In this document: piece by piece, positions 53,971 through 63,169 of the stretch
How positions within the stretch are numbered: the first letter of the stretch is position 1
How the letters are laid out: the number at the start of each line of letters is the position of its first letter
NCBI RefSeq assembly: GCF_900115555.1
Contig: NZ_FOWX01000025.1
Location: 22,924-86,923, forward strand
Length of the DNA stretch: 64,000 bases
Source: Pseudomonas borbori
GTDB lineage: Bacteria; Pseudomonadota; Gammaproteobacteria; Pseudomonadales; Pseudomonadaceae
Reading direction: 5' to 3'
Translations under genes and position numbers: made by a program
Notes under the pieces: generated by a model
Seen by the model: the letters and a program-made list of their open reading frames with translations, nothing else
The model's database searches: none
What the model was told of the DNA's origin: nothing

Positions 53971-55044
53971 ATGCGAGAGTTATTCGAATCGACTATCGAG
54001 CGTCTGCTCGCCGACCTGGCGACGCCGGAATACGTGCTTGGCTGCGAAGGCGGCGAGTGGCCGGCCGAACTTTGGGCGGCGGTTGAAGCTTCCGGTTTCA
54101 CCCTGGCGGCCGTGCCGGAATCCCTGGGCGGTGCCGAGGCCGGCTGGGCCGACCTCTATGTGTTGGCCCGCGCGGCGGGTCGCTTTGCCGCGCCGATCCC
54201 GCTGGGTGAGGCGCTATTGGGCAACTGGCTGCTCGGCAAGGCCGGCCTCGAGCCTCAGACCGGCATTCTCAGCTTCGCCGCGGAGGCGGATCTGAGCCTG
54301 CGCGATGGGGCAGTGGTCGGGGTGCTGCGTGACGTGCCCTGGGGCCGGCATGCACAAAGCCTGGTGGCCATCGCCGATCGCAACAGCGCGACGCCGAGCG
54401 TGGTGCTGCTGTCCACCGAGAGTGCTGCCAGCCAGACATTGAGCCTGAATGTGGCCGGCGAACCACGCGACAGCCTGCACTTCACTGGGGCGCGGGTGCT
54501 GGCCTGTGCGCCATTGCCCGCATCGCTGTCGGTCGAGGTGTTGCAGTTGGGCGGCGCCCTGCTGCGTTCGGCGCAGATCGCCGGCGCGTTGCATGCCCTG
54601 TTGGATATGACCTCGGCTTATGCCAGCGAGCGCACCCAGTTCGGCCGCCCCATCGGGGCCTTCCAGGCGATTCAGCAGCAGCTGGCGGTGTTCGCCGAAC
54701 AGGCCGCGGCGGCGGGTATTGCCGCTGAAGCCGCCTTCGCCGAGTCGGATACGCTTTTCGCCACCTTTACCATCGCCGCGGCCAAGGTCAGTACCGCTGA
54801 AGCCGCCAGCGTTGGCGCTGGCATCGCGCATTCGGTGCACGGCGCCATCGGCTTCACCCAGGAGTACTCGCTGCATCTGTTGTCGCGACGGCTGTGGGCT
54901 TGGCGCAGCGAATTCGGTTCGGCGAGCCTGTGGAGTCAGCGCATCGGCCAGATGGTCTGCGGCGCTGGTGGCGAAGGCTACTGGGCGCTGTTGACCGACC
55001 ATGCCAATCAACAGCTATGTACTCTTGAGAGGAAATCGGCATGA
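53971..55044 (+). CDS. Acyl-CoA dehydrogenase-like subunit, second of a pair
   Basis: 357 residues. Middle domain divergent, with a DSLHFTGARVL strand; the C-terminal domain has ERTQFGRPIGAFQAIQQQLA and VHGAIGFTQEYSLHLLSRRLWAW. The typical end motif G-G-T/S-x-E-I-x-K is absent. It starts 2 bases after the previous gene, so the two should form a heteromeric enzyme as in ChsE-type complexes (inference from family). Overlaps the enoyl-CoA hydratase start by 4 bases. Confidence 0.83.
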   Translation: MRELFESTIERLLADLATPEYVLGCEGGEWPAELWAAVEASGFTLAAVPESLGGAEAGWADLYVLARAAGRFAAPIPLGEALLGNWLLGKAGLEPQTGILSFAAEADLSLRDGAVVGVLRDVPWGRHAQSLVAIADRNSATPSVVLLSTESAASQTLSLNVAGEPRDSLHFTGARVLACAPLPASLSVEVLQLGGALLRSAQIAGALHALLDMTSAYASERTQFGRPIGAFQAIQQQLAVFAEQAAAAGIAAEAAFAESDTLFATFTIAAAKVSTAEAASVGAGIAHSVHGAIGFTQEYSLHLLSRRLWAWRSEFGSASLWSQRIGQMVCGAGGEGYWALLTDHANQQLCTLERKSA

Positions 55045-55841
55045 GCCCCTTCCTGCAGATCGAGCGCGAGGGTGGCATCGTCACCGTGCGCATGAATCAC
55101 CCGGAAACCCGCAACGCGCTGACTTCACCGGAACAGATCCAGGAGTTCGTTGAACTCTGTGCCGAACTGCGCCGCGATCGTTCGGCGAGAGTGATGGTTC
55201 TTACCGGCAACGGTAGCGCCTTTTGTGCCGGTGGCAACGTCAAGGACATGCGCGAGCGCGGCGGCATCTTCTCCGGTTCGCCGTATGAATTGCGCAATAC
55301 CTACCGCGATGGCATCCAGCGCATTCCGCTGGCGCTCTACGAGCTGGATATCCCGGTCATTGCCGCGGTCAACGGTCCGGCCATCGGCGCCGGCCTGGAC
55401 CTGGCCTGTATGTGCGACATTCGCCTGGCTTCCAGCACGGCGTTGTTCGCGGAAAGTTTTGTGCGCCTGGGGATAGTACCCGGCGACGGTGGCGCTTGGC
55501 TGTTGCCGCGCATCATCGGCATCCCCAAGGCCAGCCTGATGGCGTTCACCGGCGACACCATCGACGCCGCCAAGGCCCTGGACTGGGGGCTGGTGGAGCA
55601 GATTTGTACTCCTGAGACTCTGCAGGCCGAGGCGCATGCGCTAGCCCAGCGCATCGCCAGTAACCCTGGCCATGCCCTGCGTCTGTGCAAGCGCCTATTG
55701 CGTGAAGGTCAGCACATGCGTCTGGATTCTTTGTTGGAGCTGTCGGCTGCCTATCAGTCGCTGGCCCATCACACGGAAGACCACCATGAGGCCGTCGTCG
55801 CCTTCATGGACAAGCGCAAGCCTGACTACCAGGACCGTTGA
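55041..55841 (+). CDS. Enoyl-CoA hydratase/isomerase family protein
   Basis: 266 residues, crotonase fold: AFCAGGNVKDM oxyanion segment, IGAGLDLACMCDIRLAS, AESFVRLGIVPGDGGAWLLPRIIG. The first catalytic Glu of hydratases is Asp here (GLDLAC), while the second position keeps Glu (AESF). So it may be an isomerase or a hydratase with changed mechanism. RBS GAGGAAA. Third gene of the beta-oxidation operon. Confidence 0.84.
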   Translation: MSPFLQIEREGGIVTVRMNHPETRNALTSPEQIQEFVELCAELRRDRSARVMVLTGNGSAFCAGGNVKDMRERGGIFSGSPYELRNTYRDGIQRIPLALYELDIPVIAAVNGPAIGAGLDLACMCDIRLASSTALFAESFVRLGIVPGDGGAWLLPRIIGIPKASLMAFTGDTIDAAKALDWGLVEQICTPETLQAEAHALAQRIASNPGHALRLCKRLLREGQHMRLDSLLELSAAYQSLAHHTEDHHEAVVAFMDKRKPDYQDR

Positions 55842-55870
55842 GACAACCAACCGAATTTGGAGTGATAGCT

Positions 55871-56995
55871 ATGCGTGGCGTTTTCCGAGAAGACCACAAT
55901 ATGTTCCGCGAAATGGCGCGGCGTTTCGTTGATCGCGAAATCGTTCCGTACCTGCATGAGTGGGAAAAGAATGGCATCGTGCCCAAGGACGTTTGGCTCA
56001 AGGCCGGCGAACTGGGGCTCCTGTGTTCGACCGTGCCAGAGGAGTACGGCGGCTCAGGCGGCGATTTCGGTCACTCGGCGGTGATGATCGAAGAGCTGGC
56101 CAGGGCTAACGCCACCGCAGTGGGCTTCACCACCCATTCGGAGATCGTCGCGCCCTACATCGTGGCCTATGGCAGTGAAGAACAAAAGCTCAAGTGGCTG
56201 CCGCGCATGGTCAGTGGCGAGCTGATTGGGGTGATCGCCATGAGCGAGCCGGGCATCGGCAGCGATTTGCGTTCCATGCGTACCTTGGCCCGCCGCGATG
56301 GCGACGATTACATCGTCTCCGGACAGAAGACCTTCATCACCAACGGTGGCAACGCCGGGCTGATGGTCACCGCGACCAAGCTCGATCCGGCGGCCAAGGA
56401 ACTGACGCTGATCTGTATCGAAGAGGATCGCAAGGGCTTTTCCAAGGGGCGCCTGCTGGAAAAAATCGGCTTGAAGGGCCAGGACACCGCCGAGCTGTTC
56501 TTCGACGAAGTGCGGGTGCCGGTCGGTAACCGCCTGGGCGAAGAAGGCCAGGGCTTCAAGTACCTCACCCACCAGTTGGCTTGGGAGCGCTTGATCATCG
56601 CCATCCGTGCGGCGCAGTCGATCCACACGCTGCTCGAAGAAACCATCGACTACACCCGTGAGCGCAAGGTTTTCGGCAAGCCGGTGCTGGATTTCCAGAA
56701 CACCCGATTCAAGCTCGCCGAGGCCAAGGCGCAGGCGACCATGTTGCGGGTATTCGTCGACGACTGCCTGGCCAAGGTGATGCGCGGCGAGCTGGCCCCG
56801 GACGTCGCGGCGATGGCCAAACTGCTCGGTTCGGAAATGCAGGGCAAGCTGCTCGACGAGTTCCTCCAGCTGCATGGTGGCTACGGTTTCATGAGCGAAT
56901 ACAAGATCAGCCGCGCCTGGGTCGATGCACGGGTTGCGCGTATCTATGGCGGCACCTCGGAAATCATGAAGGAAATCATCGGTCGCACGCTGTGA
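55871..56995 (+). CDS. Acyl-CoA dehydrogenase
   Basis: About 374 residues, a complete classical acyl-CoA dehydrogenase. IAMSEPGIGSDLRSMRT, ITNGGNAGLMVTATKL, TRERKVFGKPVLDFQNTRFKLAE and the end QLHGGYGFMSEYKISRAWVDARVARIYGGTSEIMKEIIGRTL are all canonical, including the Glu of the last motif. ATG 55871 follows GGAG. Fourth gene of the operon. Introduces the alpha-beta double bond in an acyl-CoA. Confidence 0.89.
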   Translation: MRGVFREDHNMFREMARRFVDREIVPYLHEWEKNGIVPKDVWLKAGELGLLCSTVPEEYGGSGGDFGHSAVMIEELARANATAVGFTTHSEIVAPYIVAYGSEEQKLKWLPRMVSGELIGVIAMSEPGIGSDLRSMRTLARRDGDDYIVSGQKTFITNGGNAGLMVTATKLDPAAKELTLICIEEDRKGFSKGRLLEKIGLKGQDTAELFFDEVRVPVGNRLGEEGQGFKYLTHQLAWERLIIAIRAAQSIHTLLEETIDYTRERKVFGKPVLDFQNTRFKLAEAKAQATMLRVFVDDCLAKVMRGELAPDVAAMAKLLGSEMQGKLLDEFLQLHGGYGFMSEYKISRAWVDARVARIYGGTSEIMKEIIGRTL

Positions 56996-57042
56996 AATGC
57001 CGTTGAACAGTCCTCGCAGGATCAGTCGTTGAGGAAATTGCC

Positions 57043-57906
57043 ATGATGTTGCTTCGCTCTACCTTGCTCCTGTTCCTGGGGTTGTTCTCGTTGTCGGGCG
57101 TAGCCGCACAGGAGACGCTCGAACAACGTTACGCACCCGAGGCTGAGCGGGCGGAAGCCCTGTTGGACAAGGCCGTGGCGCATTACCAAGCGAGCGGCGA
57201 CGTTGCGTTGGCAGCGTTCAGTCGCCAGGGCGAGTTCATCGACGGCGAGTTGTATGTCTATGTCCTGGATACTGCCGGGGTGATGCTGGCCAGCGGTGGG
57301 CCTTCGGTGAACCTGGTCGGGCGCAATATCAGTCGCGCGCTGAACGAAGGGCTCAACGCGGCTTTCCAGGAGGCCTTGAGCCTGCCTGACAGTGGCGCGG
57401 TGCACCGCGCCGAATACCGCTGGATGAACTGGAACGACGGTAAAGTCGAACGCAAACACGTGTTCTTTCGGCGTGTCGGCGAGCGCATCTTTGCGGTTGG
57501 TTACTACATGCCGCGTGCCAGCCCGGAGGAAGCGGTAATCCTGTTGGAGCGGGCCACGGCCGCCGTGGCCGAGAACCCCAAGGAAACCTTCAAGCGCATC
57601 AACAACCTGGATGCGAACTTTATTCGCGACGATCTCTATGTGTTCGTCGCCGACCTGCGAACGGAGCGCTACGTCGCGCACGGCTACAACCTGAGGATGG
57701 TTGGCACCGACTTCCGTGCCGTGCAGTCCGACGATCGTGTGCCTATCGGCGAGCAGATGCTCGAGATCGTCAACGGCAAGGGCGAGGGCGAACTCACGTA
57801 CCTGTGGCGCAACCCGGTGACTGGGCGCAGCGAGAGCAAGAGCACCTTGATCCGTAAGGTCGGCGACTACGCGGTTGCGGTGGGGTATTACCAGAAGCCG
57901 CGCTGA
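57043..57906 (+). CDS. Exported double-Cache-domain protein
   Basis: 287 residues. Signal peptide (LLLFLGLFSLSGVAAQ) then two Cache modules of about 120 residues each, the first with FIDGELYVYVLDTAGVMLASG and the second with DLYVFVADLRTERYVAHGY. The repeats share the strand ending VGERIFAVGYYMP / VGDYAVAVGYYQKP. No membrane anchor or signalling domain is seen, so it should be a soluble periplasmic sensor or binding protein. RBS GAGGAAA. Ligand unknown. Transcribed alone or as a tail of the acyl-CoA dehydrogenase operon. Confidence 0.83.
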   Translation: MMLLRSTLLLFLGLFSLSGVAAQETLEQRYAPEAERAEALLDKAVAHYQASGDVALAAFSRQGEFIDGELYVYVLDTAGVMLASGGPSVNLVGRNISRALNEGLNAAFQEALSLPDSGAVHRAEYRWMNWNDGKVERKHVFFRRVGERIFAVGYYMPRASPEEAVILLERATAAVAENPKETFKRINNLDANFIRDDLYVFVADLRTERYVAHGYNLRMVGTDFRAVQSDDRVPIGEQMLEIVNGKGEGELTYLWRNPVTGRSESKSTLIRKVGDYAVAVGYYQKPR

Positions 57907-58054
57907 GTACGGCTGAGTCGTGAGCGCCGCGCCTTTCGTCCACCCGAGTCGCCAAGTAGGCGCAGCGAACGCATGCCGCCACGGCTCGGCCGTCCGGGTC
58001 TCGGCGTAACGCTCAGGCTGCGGGATCAACGCCGGTCGAGGATTCAGTCGTCCC

Positions 58055-58945
58055 ATGCTCTATATCCTGCCCGTGCTGGCCGCGCTGATCTGGGCCGGCA
58101 GCACCGTGGTCAATCGCCTGGCGGTCGGCGCTATCGATCCGGCGGCCATTTCCTTCTACCGCTGGTTGCTGGCCTTTGTGCTGCTCAGCCCCTGGCTGCT
58201 GCCCGGGGTTTGGCGGCAGCGGCAGTTGATCGCACGGCATTTCTGGCAGCTGTTCAGCCTCGGCGTGCTCGGCATGGCGTTGTACCAATCGCTGGCCTAT
58301 TTTGCCGCACATACGGTTTCGGCCATGTCGATGGGATTGATTCTGGGCACCATGCCGCTGTTGACCCTTCTCCTCGCCATCCCGCTGCTGCGCACCCGGC
58401 CCACGCCAGGTGTCTGTTTGGGCGGGCTACTTTCATTCGTTGGCTTGGCGCTGCTTATCAGCGCGGGGCAACCCTGCCGGCTGTGGGCGGAGGGGATGGG
58501 CCAGGGCGAGCTGATGATGCTGCTGGCCTCGGTCTCCTATGCGTTGTATTGCCTGTTGCTGAAGCGCTGGCAGTTGCCGGTTTCTACCTGGGTGTCACTC
58601 TATGTGCAGATCTTCTGCGGCCTGCTGGTGCTGATTCCGGCCTTCCTGCTCGCCGCCTCGGTGCAACTGACCGCGCAGAACATCCCCTTGGTGGTCTATG
58701 CCGGGCTCTTCGCATCGGGGCTGGCGCCGGGCCTGTGGAATTACGCACTTGCTATCCTGGGCGCGGAGAGGATCGCCGTGTTCATGAACCTGGTACCGCT
58801 GCTCACCGCCGTACTCGCGGTGCTCATGCTCGACGAGGCCTTGCATGGTTACCACGCCATCGGTGGCGGGCTGATCCTGCTCGGTATTGTGCTGGCGCAG
58901 GGGCGGCTCAAGCCAGTTGTCGAGCCACTGGCGCAGGGCGACTGA
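58055..58945 (+). CDS. EamA/DMT-family transporter
   Basis: 296 residues, ten hydrophobic segments in two EamA repeats (LAALIWAGSTVVNRLAVGAIDPAAISFYRW at the start; LNVPLLTAVLAVLMLDEALHGYHAIGGGLILLG-like end, here NLVPLLTAVLAV). Drug/metabolite transporter, exporter type, RhaT/YdcZ-like. Weak ribosome site. Probably unrelated to, or only loosely connected with, the catabolic genes. Confidence 0.83.
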   Translation: MLYILPVLAALIWAGSTVVNRLAVGAIDPAAISFYRWLLAFVLLSPWLLPGVWRQRQLIARHFWQLFSLGVLGMALYQSLAYFAAHTVSAMSMGLILGTMPLLTLLLAIPLLRTRPTPGVCLGGLLSFVGLALLISAGQPCRLWAEGMGQGELMMLLASVSYALYCLLLKRWQLPVSTWVSLYVQIFCGLLVLIPAFLLAASVQLTAQNIPLVVYAGLFASGLAPGLWNYALAILGAERIAVFMNLVPLLTAVLAVLMLDEALHGYHAIGGGLILLGIVLAQGRLKPVVEPLAQGD

Positions 58946-59020
58946 CCCAGCGCCTATCCGCCGACCCATCGCCCTGACAACTGAGGTGTGGCGCAGCTCA
59001 CACCGAGCTGTGGTTGGGGC

Positions 59021-60040
59021 TCAGAGAGAGCCGGGCATGTCCAGTTTGAGCAACTGGATGGCATTGCCGCTGCGGATCTTTTCGCGTTCGCTGTCGTCGA
59101 GACCCAGGCCTGCGGTGAGATCGCCATGGTCGTAGGCGCCACCAAAATTGGTGCCGTAGACCAGCCTGTCCACCCCGACCACCTCCGCGACGCCTCGGCG
59201 CAGGCCCGGCGCATGTACATCGAGGTCGAAGTAGAAGTTCGCCATGTAGTCCATGAGCGGCTTCTGATTACGGGCATCCGGAGCCATGGCACGGTTCAGC
59301 TCGCTCAGGCGGCCCAGTTGGAACACCGCCATACCGCCGGCATGGGTGATGTAGGCCTTGAGGTTGGGGAAGGCGTCCAGCGCACCGCCACAGATCAGGT
59401 ACCAGAAGAACAGGGTTTCATCGACACAGTCGCCGACGATGGAGGTCGTCTCGAACTTGTCGTCGGTATGCTTGTCGCCCCAGTACATCGACTGATTGAA
59501 GCCATGCACCATGATCGGCACATCCAGCTGGGCGATCTTTTCCCAAACCGGAAACAGGCGTTCGTCGTGCGTTTCGATGCCGTTGAAATTAGTCCCGCCG
59601 ACGCAGACGCCCTTCGCGCCCAACTGGGTGACGGCGCGCTCGATTTCCTCCACCGCGGCAGCCGGCTCGGCCAGGTTGGCATGGCACCAGAAGTCGAAGT
59701 GCGCCGGGTCCTGACGGCAATAGGCGGACATTTCATCGTTGCAGATCCGCGCGTATTCGCTGCCGAACTCGTCGGCCCAGTACATGAAGGCATGCGAGGG
59801 GGCCGACAACACCAGCTTGTCCACCCCGCGTTCGGCCATCAGCTTGCGCCGACTCTCGTGGGTCATGCGCGCCAGCAGGTTGGCTTCGGCCTCTTCATCG
59901 TTGGCGGCCTTGGACGGTTGCTTGGTGCCTAGGGAGAAATGGCCGACGGTAAAACCCGTGGTTTTCATGAAGGGGCCCCAGAACGCGTGGCGATTGAGCA
60001 TGCCCTTGGTCACAAGGTGAGCGTGTATATCGATCAGCAT
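59021..60040 (-). CDS. Amidohydrolase (ACMSD-like)
   Basis: 339 residues. MLIDIHAHLVTKG has the H-x-H site; MVHGFNQS, YITHAGGMA and YGTNFGGAYDHGD supply further ligands. Same family and layout as the protein at 45230. RBS AAGGAG. Divergent from the SDR at 60268; the perfect palindromic operator/promoter at 60135-60179 lies between, so it appears to belong to the same regulon as the dit-like genes although it is 9 kb from the core. Confidence 0.85.
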   Translation of the reverse strand: MLIDIHAHLVTKGMLNRHAFWGPFMKTTGFTVGHFSLGTKQPSKAANDEEAEANLLARMTHESRRKLMAERGVDKLVLSAPSHAFMYWADEFGSEYARICNDEMSAYCRQDPAHFDFWCHANLAEPAAAVEEIERAVTQLGAKGVCVGGTNFNGIETHDERLFPVWEKIAQLDVPIMVHGFNQSMYWGDKHTDDKFETTSIVGDCVDETLFFWYLICGGALDAFPNLKAYITHAGGMAVFQLGRLSELNRAMAPDARNQKPLMDYMANFYFDLDVHAPGLRRGVAEVVGVDRLVYGTNFGGAYDHGDLTAGLGLDDSEREKIRSGNAIQLLKLDMPGSL

Positions 60041-60134
60041 CTGTGTACTCCTTTATCTCGGTGATCTGCAACGCAGCGACAGACACGCCTAGCCGGTGTG
60101 CGGCCTGGAGTCGCTCCGGGAGGCTGGCTGGACT

Positions 60135-60179
60135 ATAGATTATATGAACAAAAAATGTAAATATGTTCATATAATCTAT
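60135..60179. promoter_or_regulatory. Perfect palindromic bidirectional operator/promoter
   Basis: ATAGATTATATGAACA (60135-60150) and its exact complement TGTTCATATAATCTAT (60164-60179) flank 13 bases. It contains the TGAACA-N13-TGTTCA motif and, because of symmetry, a consensus TATAAT on each strand (60170-60175 rightward; 60139-60144 leftward). It therefore reads as two overlapping promoters for the divergent amidohydrolase and SDR, with the operator in the middle. Best copy of the motif in the window. Confidence 0.8.
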
Positions 60180-60267
60180 GAGCTGAGTCGGGCGAGCGGG
60201 GCTGGTCAGCTCGGCGGACAGATACGCCTGACTTTTCCGGCCACTGGCCTGAACCCGGAGAACAATA

Positions 60268-61107
60268 ATGATCAAGACATGGTTCATCACTGGCGCGTCG
60301 CGCGGCATCGGTGCGGAAATCGCCAAGGCTGCGCTGGCTGCCGGCGACAATGTGGTCGCCACGGGCCGCGATCTGGCCCGGCTCGAAACCCTGTTTGGCT
60401 GCTATGGCGAGCGGGTGCTGTCGGTGCAATTGGATGTTGCCCAGGAGGGGCAGGCGGCCTTGGCGGTGGAGGCTGCTCTGCGTCGTTTTGGGCGCATCGA
60501 TGTCGCCGTCAATAATGCTGGTTATGGCCAGTTGGGACCCTTTGAGGAAAACGACGTGAAGGCTGTCGAGAGGCAGTTCGCCACTAACGTTTTTGGCGTG
60601 TTCCACGTCTGCCGCGCGGTATTGCCCGTGATGCGCGGACAACGCTCCGGGCATATCTTCAACATTTCCTCGATCGCCGGTGTGGCCGGCATGGGCGGCG
60701 CCGCGCTGTACTGTTCGGCCAAGTTCGCGATTGAGGGCTTCTCCGAGGCGCTGGCCCAGGAAGTGGCGCAGTTCGGCATCCACCTGACCATTGTCGAACC
60801 TGGCGCCTTCCGCACCGATTTCCTCGACAACAGCTCCGCGGCGCTGGGTGGAAAAGGCCTGCAGGATTACATCGAATTCAGCAAGAAGATCAAAGCATCC
60901 TCTGCAGCCAACAACCACAAACAGTCCGGCGATCCGGCCAAGCTCGGGGCGATTCTGGTGCGTTTGGCCGCCGAAGAAGCGCCACCGCTGCGCTATCTCG
61001 CTGGTTCCGATGCGTTACAGGTAGTGACCGGCAAGCTAGCAGCCATGGGGCGGGAGATCGAACAGTGGCGCGATCGGTCGCTATTGACCGATGGAGACTT
61101 CAGTTGA
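60268..61107 (+). CDS. Short-chain dehydrogenase/reductase
   Basis: 279 residues, classical SDR of the retinol/oxidoreductase type: WFITGASRGIGAEIAKAAL at the start, NNAGYGQLGPFEE, ISSIAG with catalytic Ser, YCSAK as Y-x3-K, EPGAFRTDF. RBS GGAGAA. Controlled by the palindrome at 60135. Possibly an alcohol dehydrogenase of the same pathway. Confidence 0.86.
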   Translation: MIKTWFITGASRGIGAEIAKAALAAGDNVVATGRDLARLETLFGCYGERVLSVQLDVAQEGQAALAVEAALRRFGRIDVAVNNAGYGQLGPFEENDVKAVERQFATNVFGVFHVCRAVLPVMRGQRSGHIFNISSIAGVAGMGGAALYCSAKFAIEGFSEALAQEVAQFGIHLTIVEPGAFRTDFLDNSSAALGGKGLQDYIEFSKKIKASSAANNHKQSGDPAKLGAILVRLAAEEAPPLRYLAGSDALQVVTGKLAAMGREIEQWRDRSLLTDGDFS

Positions 61108-61203
61108 TGCCCAACACAGTTGCGCACCTTAGCTGCAAGCGTGGGTAAGGATTGAGTTATCGGTCATGGGCTGCGTGGACATAGCCTGAACAAGGAGAGC
61201 GTT

Positions 61204-61998
61204 TTGGAACGTGATAACTGTAAAAAAAGCCGTCTGCTGAACTACCTGTTGATACTGATGCTACTGGCCTGTACCAGAGGAGAAGCGTTGGCCGCGCTGA
61301 ACCGCCAAGAGCTTCAGGAAATGCGCACGCTGGCGACGATGGCGACGGTCAACGTGCTGCTCTACTACAACCTCAACGGCATTCCCTATGAGGCGGAGAA
61401 TGCTGAAGCCTTTACTCGCAACCTGAATCAACTGCGCGAGTTATCCGTACAGGCTGGCGAGGTTGCGATCACCGAGCAGATCCGCCAACTCGACAATGCG
61501 GTTGCTGACCTGAAGAACTTGCCGCAGAGCGCCACCGGCGTGCGCTCGGTATGGCCCGCCTATACACGTTGGGTGCCGGGCGTCATCGAGGCGCATTTCC
61601 GTCTGGATAAATCGCTCACCGAACGCTACAACGCGACGCCTGAGATGGCGCAGACACAGAGCGGATTGCATGGGCTCAGTCACGATATCGGGCGGATGCT
61701 GCTGTCCTACCAGATGGCGTCCTTCCCGAATTTCGGCGGCGATATCTGGATTCTCAACGAGAGCGCGACTACCGCCTTGGATGCTGGCATCGCACAGCGA
61801 TTTGCCGAGTTGAGCGAGCAGGATCACGTTCTTGTGCAGACTCTGAAAGCCCCACTCAGGAACTATCGATTTGTGCTCCGGCATTTGCTCGACCCGACCG
61901 GGGATTGGGCTCCAAGCGCGGTAGGACTCTACCTGGCGAAAGCCATACGCACCCTGGATAGCGAGGCGCGCATCATGGGTAACGGTGCGCGTGGATAA
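61204..61998 (+). CDS. Exported protein of unknown function, TTG start
   Basis: 264 residues. I take the TTG at 61204 as start: AAGGAG lies 6 bases upstream, and the product then has a signal peptide (KKSRLLNYLLILMLLACTRGEALA); the Cys may even make it a lipoprotein candidate, though the box is poor. The mature part is helical, with repeated Leu-rich segments and no motif I recognise; it ends IRTLDSEARIMGNGARG. It lies 96 bases after the SDR. Confidence 0.7.
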   Translation: MERDNCKKSRLLNYLLILMLLACTRGEALAALNRQELQEMRTLATMATVNVLLYYNLNGIPYEAENAEAFTRNLNQLRELSVQAGEVAITEQIRQLDNAVADLKNLPQSATGVRSVWPAYTRWVPGVIEAHFRLDKSLTERYNATPEMAQTQSGLHGLSHDIGRMLLSYQMASFPNFGGDIWILNESATTALDAGIAQRFAELSEQDHVLVQTLKAPLRNYRFVLRHLLDPTGDWAPSAVGLYLAKAIRTLDSEARIMGNGARG

Positions 61999-62436
61999 CG
62001 CGGGATATTTGCACGAATTTTGTGTGGCCTTTGCTCATGGTATCGATAGGTTGGGGGGCAATTTCCCATCAGCTCCTAGACAGGGCATTCGGTGAGAGCA
62101 GTGCCGAGATAGCGCCTGAAGTTTTCATGAGTAGTCTGGACGTTTGCCGGGTAGCAGGGACACACAGATCATTAAATCTTGAGAACTTCATCCAACTGTT
62201 CCCATGTAACGATGACAGTGGAGAGCTAGCCCATACAGCCCGCCCATCAGTCGCGTTTCACTTCCACTGAACAACGTACTGGGTTTACACACTAGCCCTG
62301 ATCGGCACTCTTGGTGTGGGGGCAAGGTGGAAAACCTGGAGCGCAGGATACGAGAGAGCAAAGTGTGTAGGTTTTGACTGGTTCTTAGCCCTACATCAGC
62401 CAACGACGGAGGTAAGTTGACCGTGAGGAGTTTTCA
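61999..62436. other. Intergenic region without recognised gene
   Basis: About 440 bases between the exported protein and folE. Several short frames exist on both strands, none with a recognisable family or ribosome site. It may mark the right edge of the catabolic island, since housekeeping-type genes begin after it. GAGGAG before folE is its ribosome binding site. Confidence 0.5.
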
Positions 62437-62997
62437 ATGAGCCAAAAACTGGACAGTATTTTTCGTAAAGTTCTTATTAGTGTCGGCGAGGATCCCGAGC
62501 GCGAAGGTCTGCTGGATACGCCCAAGCGGGCGGCCAAGGCCATGCAGTACCTGTGTCACGGCTACCAGACCAACCTGGAGGAAGTGGTCAACGGCGCCCT
62601 GTTCGCCTCCGACAATGACGAGATGGTGATGGTCAAGGACGTCGAGCTGTACTCGCTGTGCGAACACCACCTGCTGCCCTTTATCGGCAAGGCGCATGTG
62701 GCCTATATCCCGACCGGCAAGGTGCTGGGATTGTCGAAGGTTGCGCGTATCGTCGACATGTACGCGCGGCGCCTGCAGATCCAAGAGAACCTCACCCGGC
62801 AGATCGCCGAAGCGGTGCAGCAGGTGACCAGCGCCGCGGGCGTGGCCGTGGTGATCGAAGCCAAGCACATGTGCATGATGATGCGCGGGGTGGAGAAACA
62901 GAACTCGGTGATGAGCACCTCGGTGATGCTTGGCGCCTTCCGCGAGTCGAGCAACACTCGCCAGGAGTTCCTGCAACTCATCGGACGGAAAAGCTGA
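62437..62997 (+). CDS. folE: GTP cyclohydrolase I
   Basis: 186 residues. Converts GTP to dihydroneopterin triphosphate, first step of folate and tetrahydropterin synthesis. The zinc site is in LYSLCEHHLLPF (Cys and His) and KHMCMMMRG (second Cys); EGLLDTPKRAAKAM and HVAYIPTGKVLGLSK are also canonical. RBS GAGGAG. Length normal. Pseudomonads often carry more than one folE copy. Probably core chromosome to the right of the island. Confidence 0.95.
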   Translation: MSQKLDSIFRKVLISVGEDPEREGLLDTPKRAAKAMQYLCHGYQTNLEEVVNGALFASDNDEMVMVKDVELYSLCEHHLLPFIGKAHVAYIPTGKVLGLSKVARIVDMYARRLQIQENLTRQIAEAVQQVTSAAGVAVVIEAKHMCMMMRGVEKQNSVMSTSVMLGAFRESSNTRQEFLQLIGRKS

Positions 62998-63169
62998 CAG
63001 GACTCAGTTGAGTCCGAAAGGTTTAACGCTGCCGCCGGCAGTATGGAAAAATTCATGGCCACGTCTTCCTACTGGGGGCGTCGGGAGGCTGGGGCTTAGG
63101 TCGACCGGATATAGATGGGGCTCACTGGCCAGTATCACGCGTTGTGTGGTGTGTCCGATTGACTCCTGG

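Noticed and set aside
62188..62403. 71-codon minus-strand frame before folE
   Set aside because: No start site, no family features, and composition like a chance frame.
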